NCBI GenBank assembly: GCA_037693485.1
Contig: CM075345.1
Location: 121,046,001 to 121,110,000 of the forward strand
DNA from: Kitagawia praeruptora
Taxonomy: Eukaryota > Streptophyta > Magnoliopsida > Apiales > Apiaceae
Length of the DNA: 64,000 bases
Reading direction: 5' to 3'
The position numbers and the translations under genes are program-made. The notes below the pieces were generated by a model. That model was given only the letters and a program-made list of their open reading frames with translations. It was not told the DNA's origin and ran no database searches. Shown piece after piece: positions 54,932 to 64,000 of the stretch. The number at the start of each line of letters is the position of its first letter. Position 1 is the first letter of the stretch.

Positions 54932-56340
54932 AAAACTTGTTTGCACTAAATCACGCAAGCGTACGCGGTCACAAGTAATATATGAATAAGTCAAGTTCGT
55001 TCCCACAGAGATCTGGTTTAGGTTTCAATTCAGTTAATGCACCTATGCAACAATGTATGGTTTTTACTCACTGCTAAGACAATTAACAAATTTGGATTTT
55101 GATTAACTAAAAATCAAATTAACAAAACTAAGAATTACTTAACTAATGAGAATTAAAATCGAATTACTTATGAGAATTAAAACATGGGATCCTAACTTCA
55201 TTAAATACTTCGCTTAGATCTGACGCCTTTAATCATTATATGCAATGGTTGTGATATCTGATCGGACAACACGGAACAAGTACACGCTACCTCTCAGTAT
55301 ACGTATACCAAACTACCAATACATCCACAAAAGAGATAGAAGATGAATAGACACCAATTATGCTTAGACCCTATATCTCTATTGAATTTGAAAACATAAC
55401 GGTTGAAGAACAAGTTATCCATATTGATCACATAGGGCAATGTAAAATAGTTCAAGTTACACTACGAATCATGTTGATAATAATCATGAACCTATGCTAG
55501 CATGGGAAGTTCTAAACTCATGATCTACTCTCGCTTCACAAGAGATTAACATATTAGATGTTAGCTACGCATCTAACAATTAAGCATAACCATACGAGGA
55601 TATCAATATACATCACACACAGATCTTTAAAGCATCAAGATACTAAAGCTCCATAAATAAATCTGTTAGAATCCCATGACAACGATTAGTTCATAACCGA
55701 ACCGTTCGTCACCATGGGATCTGATGAAAACATGATAGTAAACAAAGTATTAATGATTACAAATAAACTAGAGTAATGAGTTAAGAAAACAAATCTGAAA
55801 TCCAGAGTATCGCCTAATTTAGAAGAATACAAAAGTAGATCTAGATCTCCGAATGTTGTCACGTCCTTCCGGGAATCCGTCTCCAAGTCTGTCTCTCTAT
55901 CTCTAGCTCTCTCTGTATTTTTCTAAGTAGTTGTATGAATTACAATGATAGGTAGTGTTTATATAGGCCCTAGAATTCTTTTCCAACAAGAAAAGTCCAA
56001 AAATACACTTTAAATTCAAAACAGGAAAGAATTTCAGGATTTTTCCAGGAGCTGGTAGCGCCCCTGCGTTGTGCTTTAGCGCCCCTGCGTTGTTCTTCAA
56101 TATTCTGGCGCCCCTGCGCTGTGTTGTAGCGCAGCTGTGCTGCCTGCATCTGCCAGGTTGTGTTTTTTTGCTGATTTCTTCGTTTTTTTTTCGTTCTCTT
56201 CCGTTTCTTTTGCACTAGCTGCCGTTCTTCAATTCCATTGAGTTAAAATCTTCATGGTAGCATAAGGCAGGACTCTGTTCTTCATTCCAAGCTCAAATTC
56301 GACTCCAAAATCAACGGAAATCACCAACCCTAGCCGACGT

Positions 56341-56656
56341 TTTGAGTTGTATCCATTGATAGAGTCCTGTTCTCATCCGTTGATACACTTTCACTTAGAC
56401 AGAATTACATAGCATAGCTTATTTACAATTGGCTATCCTATTCTGCCTATCCATTGATGGTCAACATGACTCGGAATAAAAACACTATCAACTGATAGCA
56501 TAGAGGTACTGCAGTATGCTACAAAACCTCATCCGTTGATGAGCTACCTGTCAACGGATAGAGTTATAATGTCTCATCCGTTGACAGTTACAAAACTTGA
56601 CTTATACAATTTTGATTGATTGTGAAGTTATCATCAAGTACAACATATTCCTAACA
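56341..56656 (-). repeat. copia-A LTR fragment
   Basis: It is the reverse complement of about 767-1080 of the copia-A LTR, ending at the true LTR edge (TGTTAGGAATATG on the minus strand at 56656). It keeps several TCAACGGAT motifs, some mutated. The other 670 bp of the LTR are missing and no PPT follows, so it is a truncated 5' or solo LTR. Confidence 0.88.
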
Positions 56657-57897
56657 AGTTGGTAAATTGAGTAGTTGCACGAGTCAAATCGAAATTGGTC
56701 TCTTGAAAGTGATTACAATGACACTAAGGTGTTTGAGATATACTCGTGAGTTCGGGCTGCATTGCAAACGATATCTAATTGTACTACGTGGATATAGTAT
56801 GGATGTTAGATGTTTGACTTTAAGAGCATAAAAGTCATTAGTGAATATATTGTTCACATTAATGAAAGCAGCTATGTCATGTAAATCCTAAATACGTAGC
56901 TCAATTCATGATGGAATATGAGTCTATTGTATACGATATATGTATGTAAGTGGTTGAATTAGTAGTCACTTTGTAATGGATATTCCTAAATGACAAGAAA
57001 ATGTGTCTTCAATATGCATATTTTATGTGAATAATTTGCAAATTGGGAGATCACATTGTTGTGTATGCAATGGCAAGGTCATAATACCGATAAAACAATT
57101 ACTCTCAACGAGGATTATCAAGATTGACTCGGTAAAGTAAAGTCAAATGATAATGTTGTGGATCCACTAACCAGATGGTTAAACTTAGATAATCTAGTTA
57201 AACCAAAAGAATCTGGTTATACTGAGAGATAGTTGTAAAATCATCGAGAGGGATGGGCCTTAAGCCTATTGCTTAACGGCGTCATGGTGGACACCCAACC
57301 ATTGCTAACTGGAGATCCCAAGAACTTGGTTCAATGGGCCAACTAAATCATGATGACCAAATCACTGTGGGGGTAACCCCTGGCCTGTTCCTATGATGAG
57401 GAAACAGTGAGACCCGTAAGGTACGAGGATAAGCTATTAAGCTTTTAATGATCTTTCGGTGAATACTTGGAGTTCAAGATTTGAACGCATGGAATTCAGT
57501 TGAGTAAACGCGGGTTACTCTATAAGATAAAGATCACCTATGTGGGAGAGAAGTGGGGCCGCTTCAAAGGAGAATTGCGAGGCACAATTCTTTAAAAACT
57601 CATGCAGAACCAGGACGATGTTCCATGGCCAAAATGGACATAATCATGAGAGCTGAACGAGTTAGAAAGGATATAGTGATAAGTATATCATCGCTTACAC
57701 AAATGGTCGAACAGTTCAAAGAGCAAACCTCCACTGTCTACCAGTAAGGTCGGTATGTTTACTCAAGCGAAGGTTCAAGGAGCAAACCTCTACCTATCGT
57801 ATGCTATATCTGATCGAAGAATTATCACCACATCAAATTCCGTGTATGTCTGTCTGGTGTGTGCTACTATGATATCAATCTCATCCATGTGGGAGAT
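56657..57897 (+). pseudogene. Decayed copia element D: end of pol and 3' noncoding region
   Basis: No long ORF remains. Near 57150 one frame reads DNVVDPLTRW, like the conserved end of copia RNase H (usual form ADPLTK). The sequence then runs to a PPT (GTGGGAGAT, 57889-57897) before an LTR. Repeated small motifs such as GAGCAAACCTC occur twice, near 57721 and 57780. The left end lacks the rest of the element. Confidence 0.5.
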
Positions 57898-58492
57898 TGT
57901 TGGAATATGGATTCGATTATAATTTGAATTCATTGATTCGGTAAAATCAATTCCGTTTTTACTACGGATTTTTTATCACCGCCTTAACATAATTAATTAA
58001 CATGGTTAATTAATTAAGGAAATTGCCACCGATTTAATTGATTAGCTCGGCTAATTAATTAAGGCAATCGTGTTAAGGAAATTGCCACCGATTTAATTGA
58101 TTAGCACGGCTAATTAATTAAGGTAATTGTGTAGCGCACAAGTTTTCCTATCCTATATATACTCGTGTAGAGCCTTAGGATTATTCATTCGAAAAACACA
58201 AATCCTTCCTTCATATACAGTCTCTTCTATTTCTCTGGTGATAGTTCTTGCTCGTCTCAAACTCGTTGAGAGTGACGCTCTTCTGTAGTTTCACTGCAAT
58301 CCGTTTTATCCTGGGAGGCGTTTCGCTCGCACATACGGTGAGGGCTAATACGCTTTAAGGAGACAGTCACGCACTGTACTCGGGTTTTTTCGTTCCTTGT
58401 CTCCTCTTTTGTCTGTTTTATTATACACATAAATGTTACTCACACACGCACAAATATTATATTGTTTGTATTTATCGCAGATTGTCTAACAT
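57898..58492 (+). repeat. LTR of copia element D (about 595 bp)
   Basis: It starts TGTTGGAATATGG after the PPT; the end at GTCTAACA (58492) is my best estimate. It contains a 59-bp tandem duplication at 58014-58131. A TATA-like TATATATAC is near 58155. Confidence 0.65.
58014..58131 (+). repeat. 59-bp tandem duplication in LTR D
   Basis: Two copies start TTAAGGAAATTGCCACCG at 58014 and 58073, with few differences. The unit also contains inverted TTAATTAA-type sequence. Confidence 0.85.
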
Positions 58493-58564
58493 AGTTTGTT
58501 AGGGTTGTATCTATAAATAAAAATTTGTGTGTACTACATAATTATTTTGAATGAAATGAAATCA
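58493..58564. other. Unexplained 72-bp segment in the gypsy-2 5' LTR
   Basis: It lies between LTR D and the resumed gypsy-2 LTR. ATAGTT at 58492-58497 matches gypsy-2 sequence missing at the insertion point. The remaining 67 bp begin TGTTAGGG and end AATCA. I cannot assign it; it may be the stump of another LTR. Confidence 0.4.
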
Positions 58565-58673
58565 CCCTGCACAAATAGACGGAAACACATCAAAAACACA
58601 ACATACTTGAGGCTAAGTTAATCAATTTAAGTCGATTAGAAGTGTTTCTAGCGGATATAAAATCCACTTATCA

Positions 58674-59102
58674 ATGTGCCTCAACTTGTACTAGTTATAG
58701 TGTTATACTAAATACCTAGCTCCGAGTATATCTCATAGTGAATAGTATTTAAAAAATGAATTCTTTATTTTACTAAGCATAACGCCATATTCTTAGCATA
58801 TATAAATATAACCAAAAAATTAAGACCCAAAAAAAAGAAGAAAACAAATCCTAGACACTATGATATTACATATCACCTATTAAGCAGTCATCGAAACATA
58901 CCTTGCGTAAATACACTCGTGAAGCAAGGAAATAAAATAAATACAATAGTAAAAGACTTGTACGCGTATGAAATGTGGAACATAACATGTCTTATATATA
59001 GGAACTTTCAAGAAATGCTCGGGAAGAAAGGACGTTACTTGTTCCACTTAAGGCAGATAAAAATAAGGCCTTAGATTCATCATCGTGACTCCATTGCTTC
59101 AA
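58674..59102. other. Flanking sequence right of gypsy-2
   Basis: AT-rich DNA without an ORF or recognisable repeat. ATGTG at 58674-58678 should be the right-hand TSD copy of gypsy-2, but the left copy is outside the window. Confidence 0.4.
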
Positions 59103-59755
59103 AGAAAAAGTCATTTTTTTACGGATGAAATTTGTTAGGCCTAACATTCATGGTCGGTATAGGCATAGACATGGGCATACTAGGCACAGAAGCATCTTTC
59201 ACAGTTTTGCAGTTGACAGAGAAATGATTAACACTACCACACTTCACACACTCTTTCCTAGGAGCATATTTGTCAGGTGTGTAGTTGTTGTGTTTGTTAA
59301 TTCCTACCTTGCCATTTTTATTCTTCTTTTTAGCCTTAACCTTTGATTCAATGTTGTCTAACTTATCATTCAATTTCTTGATGGACAAGTGGCCTACGTT
59401 ATCCTTTTCGATCAACTGATTTGGTTTTGCTGCATTCTCCAACTACAAAGTTTTTGTTGATAGGTCCATACTGTTTATTCAACTTAATTAAGGTTGCTTT
59501 GCTGACAGGTTTCGACTTCAATGGACATTACTCACCCATTGAGTCATTGTTTGAAGCAGTCTCCCCATCAACTTCTAACTTTGCTTCTACTAATTTGCAG
59601 AAAGAATCAACTCCTTGGACATTAACAATTTCTTCCATTATTGTCTTTGATCCTTTCCATTTGGCAATTAAATCTTGTTCCTTTCTCAATTGTTCTTTTA
59701 AACAATCTTCTCTTTTCAGAACCTCAAGTAATTCATATTTTACATAAAAGATCTA
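59103..59755 (-). pseudogene. gag: copia gag fragment (zinc-knuckle region)
   Basis: On the minus strand an upstream part (about 59750-59540) encodes a charged helical stretch (KEQDLIAKWKGSKTIMEEIV). A second part (59442-59119) contains a complete knuckle CVKCGSVNHFSVNC after a Lys/Asn-rich segment, then Met/Pro repeats (SMPMSMPIP). A stop and a frame change separate the two. There are no LTR, PBS or pol sequences around it. It is a gag scrap related to the gag C-terminal parts of copia-B and copia-C. Confidence 0.7.
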
Positions 59756-60083
59756 ACTTAATCCGCTAATTAAAATAGCTTACCGAATCCTTTAATCAAA
59801 ATAGTAAATCGAATTCACTAATCACTAACAACTAATTACCAAATATGACCTTAAACTTTTGAATTTTGATACGTTGATTAATGCATTTATGGGAAAATGA
59901 GGGAGGGAGAGAGTGTGTGTGTCCAAATTACTCAAATTGCTCAAATTAGAAAAATTAAATTAAATATGTCCAATTGTTCAAATTAGAAAAACTAAAGGGT
60001 GATGGCCCAAAATAATCACCTGGGAAACTGGATGGCCCTTTTTACTTACGTGACACGGTACATCATGTACCGTGATAGGGGTG
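59756..60083. other. Sequence between the gag fragment and copia-C
   Basis: AT-rich, with a short GA/GT run near 59900-59922 and a perfect 21-bp palindrome at 60054-60074 (arm CACGGTACAT, one central base). No gene is seen. Confidence 0.5.
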
Positions 60084-60652
60084 TGTTGCGGAGTTGTGAA
60101 AGGCAGAGTGTATAAACTTGTAACACTATAACTAATGTAACTCAATTAAAGGAAAAGATACTTAACCAAAAGACAATCAAGAACAAGAAGTCACAAGAAA
60201 TCAACACTATATGAAGACAAGGTAATTGATACAATTGAACATGTTAACTATGATCAAGCCAAGAAGAAATCATTGAGAGAAGTTCAAGTCAAAGTTGTTC
60301 ATGCCTCAGTGATTTGAGAAATCGAGAATCAAGATCATAACTATCAGTATCAACAAGACCAATTGATTTCAAGTGAACAAGAAGGAAAGCGAACATTGGA
60401 AAGCCAAGTTACTAAGTGAATATGGTAATTTATTCGAGAAGCAGAAACACTATCAAGACTAGTCACTTATGAACCAGACCAGTGCATCAAGTGTCAGGAC
60501 ATTGATAGCAAGTTTATGTCAGTAATAAAGATCCATGTTCAAGAGCTTGCTGAAGAATAAAGAAGACATGAAGATATCACAAGTTCAAGATGTGCATTGA
60601 AGTTTCAAGTTGAAGACCAGAATATTTTCTAAGTACTAAATATTCTAGATGA

Positions 60653-60737
60653 CCAAGTAGAATATTTCTAAGTAGAAGTTCTACTTAGAAATTCGAGATG
60701 GCTAAGTAGAAATTCTCAAGTAGAAGTTCTACTTAGA
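60653..60737 (+). promoter_or_regulatory. AAGTAGAA/TTCTACTT motif cluster in copia-C U3
   Basis: At least six copies of AAGTAGAA or its complement occur in about 85 bp, two of them as AAGTAGAAGTTCTACTT palindromes. The cluster lies about 140 bp upstream of the TATA-like box. Confidence 0.55.
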
Positions 60738-60875
60738 GTGCAGCTTCAACATGACACATGGCATCTTCTGATTGGCAGATTTCCAAGCTTTCAAGATAAG
60801 GCAAGATTTATGTGGACATCATTGGGCCACGTATATCTTAGTCTTTGAATACTACAGGACATAGATTACATGTAG

Positions 60876-60883
60876 TATAAATA
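60876..60883 (+). promoter_or_regulatory. TATA-like box of copia-C LTR
   Basis: TATAAATA lies downstream of the motif cluster and is a plausible core promoter. Confidence 0.5.
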
Positions 60884-61153
60884 GAAGTACTTGTGTGATG
60901 TTTATTTTTAGTGAGCTATAATTGAGAAAACACAAGAAAAAGAGAGAGGGTACATTCACAGAGCTTAGAATCATTCACTTCTCTCTGAACTTCTGTTATA
61001 CTTTGTAATGAATGTTGTAGCAACCATTTCAAGTTATATATAAGAAATATATTCCTTGAATCTGCGTGTTCATTTATTGCATCGTATTTATTGCTTCTCA
61101 TATTCGAAAAGTTGTATTCACCCCCCCTCTACAACACATTTGGACCTAACAAT

Positions 61154-61165
61154 TGGTATCAGAGC
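61154..61165 (+). other. copia-C primer binding site, tRNA-iMet
   Basis: TGGTATCAGAGC lies two bases after the LTR end. Confidence 0.92.
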
Positions 61166-61850
61166 GGATGTTTAACATACAAAACATAGATCCTTGTGTT
61201 TGGTAGAAGAATCGTGAGTTTTCATTTTCTAGATCTACTTTTCATTTTCTCGAAAAGTGTGCTTTAATTCGTTGGTAGTGAAAACTCATCCGAAAAATTA
61301 TTTAAATACTCCAGGTGTGATTATTTAGCTTGGGTGTATGTTAATTAATTTTTGTGAATTAATCTGGGTTCATTGATATTTGGTGTTCTTGAGTGTTCAT
61401 CATCTGTTCTTATCAAAGAAGACAACCCAACAACTTTTTGATCTCCTTTTCAAACAGATAAATAGTAAAAGAATAAAAAGGTGTTTTTGGACTTTTTGAT
61501 TTGCATTATTCACGGCCGAAAGTGTACAAGACGTAATCAGTACCTAGCATGTGGGTTAGGTGGGTTAGGTGAGTAAAGCATCAAAGTCAAAAAGGTGTTA
61601 AAGAGATAATATTGTTTATTCAATATTAAAGTAATCTGCAGAAAATTTATTCTAAGGACAAAAGTTCTACATAGAATTTCTACTTGAGATTTTCTACATA
61701 GAATTTCGACTTGGACAATTTCTACTTGGTGAAGTTCGACTTGAGCAAAATTTCTACTTAGAGAAATTTCGACTTGGCAGAAGTTCTACATATATATTCT
61801 ACTTAGCCTAGTCTTGGGTACTTAGAAACTTTTTAGTGACCAGAATTGAA
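61166..61850 (+). other. copia-C untranslated leader with TTCTACTTAG array
   Basis: No ORF is supported. From 61663 to 61807 about ten copies of TTC(T/G)AC(T/A)T(A/G/T)G follow one another at 10-20 bp spacing, the same motif as in the U3 cluster. The array ends about 45 bp before the gag ATG. Confidence 0.65.
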
Positions 61851-63437
61851 ATGGCTCCTAAAAATACATTCAAGATCCCAATGTTCAACCGAGATCACTA
61901 TGAAGAGTGGGTTTTCAGAATGAGACTCTACTTGGAGACAGTTAATCCTGAATATCTGGAAGTTCTTGATAAGGGTAAATTTGTTCCAATGGTGGCTATT
62001 CCTGCACGTACGGAAGGAGGCGAGGTTATACCAGCTCGGTCTGAGCCTAAAAAGGCAGCGGATTTTTCAGAGGCTGACAAGGAGCAAATAGCTTATGATA
62101 CTTCCGTACGACAAACCTTGATGGAATCCCTTGATCATGAAATGTTCAACATAGTCAAAGGTCTGACTACAGCAAAGAAGATTTGGGACAAGATAGAAGT
62201 TGTCATGGAAGGATCTGCAGAGGTTAGAAGCAACAAGACACTTATACTCAAGATGGAGTATGACACCTTCAGAATAAGAAAAGGAGAAGGCATAACAGAC
62301 GTCTATCTAAGATTCAGTCAGTTGGTATTGGATTTGAATCTGAGAGGTGTTACTCTCCCCATGGTTGAGACCAATACGAGATATCTGAGGAACCAGCCAA
62401 AGAGCATTGAACATAGGGTCTACGCAATCAGAGAAACCAGAGATTTGCATACAACTTCTCTGGAAGAATATTATGGAATTCTAAAGACCTATGAGCTGGA
62501 GACACTTCAAGATCAAGCATGGGACAATGATTCAAAAGGAAAAGAAACTGCATCAGGATTAGTTGCTGATGAGGAAGAGTCTAAGAAGGCAATGGTTGCA
62601 GCAAAGCCTAAATCATCACTTGCACCACATCAAGTTGATAATGATGATGAGTGCACATCTAACAGTGATGATGACTACTACACCCAAGAAGAGCTGGACA
62701 ACATGGACGATAGTGTCGTGGCATACATGGCAAGGAAGTTCAGCAACATGAGATTCAGAAAGAGCAACCGACCTCAGAGAAATTCTTCATCTTACTATCG
62801 GACTGCTAAGGGTGGTGGTAGTTCGTCAGGCTTCAGAGGTAAAGGCAAAAGTACCAGCTACAAATCTCCTTTGGATTTCAAAATGAAGTTCAAATGCTAT
62901 AACTGTGGTGAAGCTGGACACTTTGCTTCGGACTGTAAAAAGCCTAAACAGACTTATCCAAAAGAGTCATTTGAAGCCCTCAAAAGCAAGTATGAATCGC
63001 TGGTGAAAGAAAAACATGGAAAAAGAGCTTTATTAGTAACAGAAGGAAGAGCTTGGGATGATTCAGATGAGGAAGATGTTACTCATGTAGCAAACTTTGC
63101 GCTCATGGCTGAGACATCAGAGGAACCAGAGGTACCAGTTCTAACCCTTAAAGTAGAAATGTCTATTGATGATTATAAGGAACAGAATGGGGCTCTTAGC
63201 GAAGAGATCTATATGTTGTGCAAAAGCCTAGACACTTCTCAAAAGGAACAGAAAACACTTGTCGCCAAAAGCAGAATGCTTGAGGCAAAAGTGGAAGAGT
63301 TAGAGGCTGCTTGTACTGTAGATACTTCCCTAAGAGATTTTATTAAATCTTTGGAACACAAGCTCGTCCTTAAGGAAGAAGTAGAAGCATGTCTTAGGGA
63401 CAAACTAGCTGAGTTAGAAACTAAATGCGAAGCTTAA
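61851..63437 (+). CDS. gag: copia-C gag, open 528 codons to an in-frame stop
   Basis: I chose ATG 61851 (APKNTFKIPMF) over the GTG at 61836. The N-terminal half is a copia gag (UBN2 type: EEWVFRMRLYLETVNPEYL, KKIWDKIEVVMEGSAEVR). An acidic stretch follows, then a zinc knuckle CYNCGEAGHFASDC (residues 349-362), then a coiled-coil-like Glu/Lys/Leu-rich segment. A TAA at 63435-63437 stops it, but the same frame is open again to the window end (188 codons) and contains a second knuckle CYHCKSTEHLSYAC near 63841. The stop is either a recent mutation or a readthrough site. Confidence 0.9.
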   Translation: MAPKNTFKIPMFNRDHYEEWVFRMRLYLETVNPEYLEVLDKGKFVPMVAIPARTEGGEVIPARSEPKKAADFSEADKEQIAYDTSVRQTLMESLDHEMFNIVKGLTTAKKIWDKIEVVMEGSAEVRSNKTLILKMEYDTFRIRKGEGITDVYLRFSQLVLDLNLRGVTLPMVETNTRYLRNQPKSIEHRVYAIRETRDLHTTSLEEYYGILKTYELETLQDQAWDNDSKGKETASGLVADEEESKKAMVAAKPKSSLAPHQVDNDDECTSNSDDDYYTQEELDNMDDSVVAYMARKFSNMRFRKSNRPQRNSSSYYRTAKGGGSSSGFRGKGKSTSYKSPLDFKMKFKCYNCGEAGHFASDCKKPKQTYPKESFEALKSKYESLVKEKHGKRALLVTEGRAWDDSDEEDVTHVANFALMAETSEEPEVPVLTLKVEMSIDDYKEQNGALSEEIYMLCKSLDTSQKEQKTLVAKSRMLEAKVEELEAACTVDTSLRDFIKSLEHKLVLKEEVEACLRDKLAELETKCEA

Positions 63438-64000
63438 AAACTAGCTGCTAGTAAAGTGTATGTAGATAATGACATATTTAAGAAGATAACTGGAGTAGGT
63501 GTAGGACTTGACTATTCTATCCTTTCTAAGAAAGAAGGGAAGAGGCCTATCGACACTAGTTCCAGTGACCTTAAAAATGAAATTCCTAGCATTTTTAAAT
63601 CTTCTGTCAAACCCATCTACAAACACCTTGTTCCTAGAATAGAAGAAGAAGAGACTGAATTGATAGCTAGATATGAGATTGAGATGGAAGATCGCCAGAA
63701 AGCACAACCTATAACTCCTATCAAACAAGTTAAAATCAATTTCCCTAGAGATGAATCTAGACCAGGAATAGGAGCTAAGGCTATTAAACAACAAGGGAAG
63801 AAAGGCATAAAAGAGGTTAAGGCTGAACGGATAAAGAAAGCATGTTATCACTGCAAATCTACTGAACATCTTTCTTATGCATGTAAAGCTAACATAAATG
63901 TTCCTGCTACACATGCCATGCCTGCCACACATACAATGAATAATCTGCATCCGAATCATGCACAGTGTGGTCAACCTAATTGTATGCCATGCAATTTTAA
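63438..64000 (+). pseudogene. gag: copia-C gag continuation after the stop, cut by the window end
   Basis: It is in frame with 61851-63437 and without further stops. It contains a charged linker, the Lys-rich segment before CYHCKSTEHLSYAC, and a Met/His/Pro-rich part. It has no start of its own. Confidence 0.75.

Larger units (their letters stand above)
1753..58673 (-). mobile_element. gypsy-2: Athila-like Ty3/gypsy retrotransposon, outermost host of the nest
   Basis: Read on the minus strand the order is: 5' LTR (58673 to 54938, interrupted), primer site at 54914-54931, gag from 53250, protease, RT-RNase H, integrase ending at 43261, env-like remnant to about 41812, 3' noncoding region (3967 to 2746), and 3' LTR from 2745 to 1753, cut by copia-A. 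Interrupting insertions are copia-B, gypsy-3, a solo LTR at 53369, and a composite at 56339-58564. Its own TSD cannot be checked because the left end lies outside the window. Its genes are close to gypsy-1 in sequence, so both belong to one lineage. Confidence 0.9.
54938..58673 (-). repeat. gypsy-2 5' LTR, interrupted
   Basis: LTR parts are 54938-56338 and 58565-58673, together about 1510 bp. This matches the gypsy-1 LTR length. On the minus strand it starts TGATAAGTGG at 58673. The TATA-like box is at 55958-55965 and the GC-rich GCGCCCCTGCGC repeats at 56054-56140. Compared with the 3' LTR (near 2629), 8 bp at the insertion point are disturbed. Confidence 0.88.
60084..61151 (+). repeat. copia-C 5' LTR (about 1068 bp)
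   Basis: The start TGTTGCGGAGTTG is inferred (a TG two bases earlier is possible); the end GGACCTAACA is fixed by the primer site. The C-run with TCTACAACA near the end is as in copia-A and copia-B. TATAAATA is at 60876-60883. U3 holds direct and inverted copies of an AAGTAGAAGTTCTACTT-type motif at 60653-60737. Confidence 0.8.
60084..64000 (+). mobile_element. copia-C: 5' part of a SIRE-like Ty1/copia element
   Basis: It has a 5' LTR (60084-61151), tRNA-iMet primer site, a 685-bp leader with a motif array, and gag running to the window end. Pol and the 3' LTR lie to the right. Its gag, with more than one zinc knuckle, resembles that of copia-B in layout. The left TSD cannot be checked. Confidence 0.85.

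Noticed and set aside
58674..60083. Host gene in the flank between gypsy-2 and copia-C
   Set aside because: Only a copia gag fragment and AT-rich sequence are seen; no exon-like pattern is visible.
63441..63974. 177-codon minus-strand ORF opposite copia-C gag
   Set aside because: The sense strand is open in the gag frame and contains a zinc knuckle; this is its shadow.

Overview
The window is plant nuclear DNA made almost entirely of nested LTR retrotransposons. The evidence is Athila-type Ty3/gypsy elements with a tRNA-Asp-like primer site, SIRE-type Ty1/copia elements with tRNA-iMet primer sites and an extra ORF after pol, a very long-LTR non-coding element, and a hAT-type MITE. It suggests a eudicot with a large, repeat-rich genome. 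I cannot name the species, and I see no host gene.

The layout can be resolved as a nest because most insertions still have matching target-site duplications (TSDs). The outermost unit is an Athila-like element on the minus strand (gypsy-2, 1753-58673). Its 3' LTR is cut at 1753 by the 3' end of copia-A (1-1752). Copia-B (3968-41806, plus strand, TSD CCATT) sits in its 3' region. Inside copia-B, a full Athila-like element (gypsy-1, 4602-17010, TSD TTAAT) split the 5' LTR, and a LARD-like element (19250-32492, minus strand, TSD TTGTT) split a gag zinc knuckle. Gypsy-1 itself carries a solo LTR of the copia-B family (12718-13428, TSD GAGGT).

Further right, the gypsy-2 gag is split by gypsy-3 (47699-52327, plus, TSD GAAGG), an internally deleted Athila relative whose 3' LTR holds a 541-bp hAT-type MITE (50959-51499, 8-bp TSD GATTTTAT). 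The gypsy-2 leader holds a solo LTR (53369-54908, TSD GATGG). The gypsy-2 5' LTR (54938-58673) holds a composite of copia fragments. Right of gypsy-2 lie about 1.4 kb of low-complexity flank with a gag fragment, then the 5' end of copia-C (from 60084), which runs off the window.

Only parts of the coding regions are open: RT-RNase H-integrase of gypsy-1, RT-RNase H of copia-B, integrase of gypsy-2 and most of the copia-C gag. The rest is broken by stops, frameshifts, deletions and insertions. Where gypsy-1 and gypsy-2 can be compared, the stops are mostly CAG to TAG changes.

The most unusual items are: an intact 123-codon antisense ORF in copia-B between pol and the env-like region, with motifs upstream that match the copia-B LTR; family-specific arrays of short motifs in the U3 of three copia families; a roughly 130-bp block shared by gypsy-1 and gypsy-3 but absent from gypsy-2; and a very young LARD-like element with 5450-bp LTRs.
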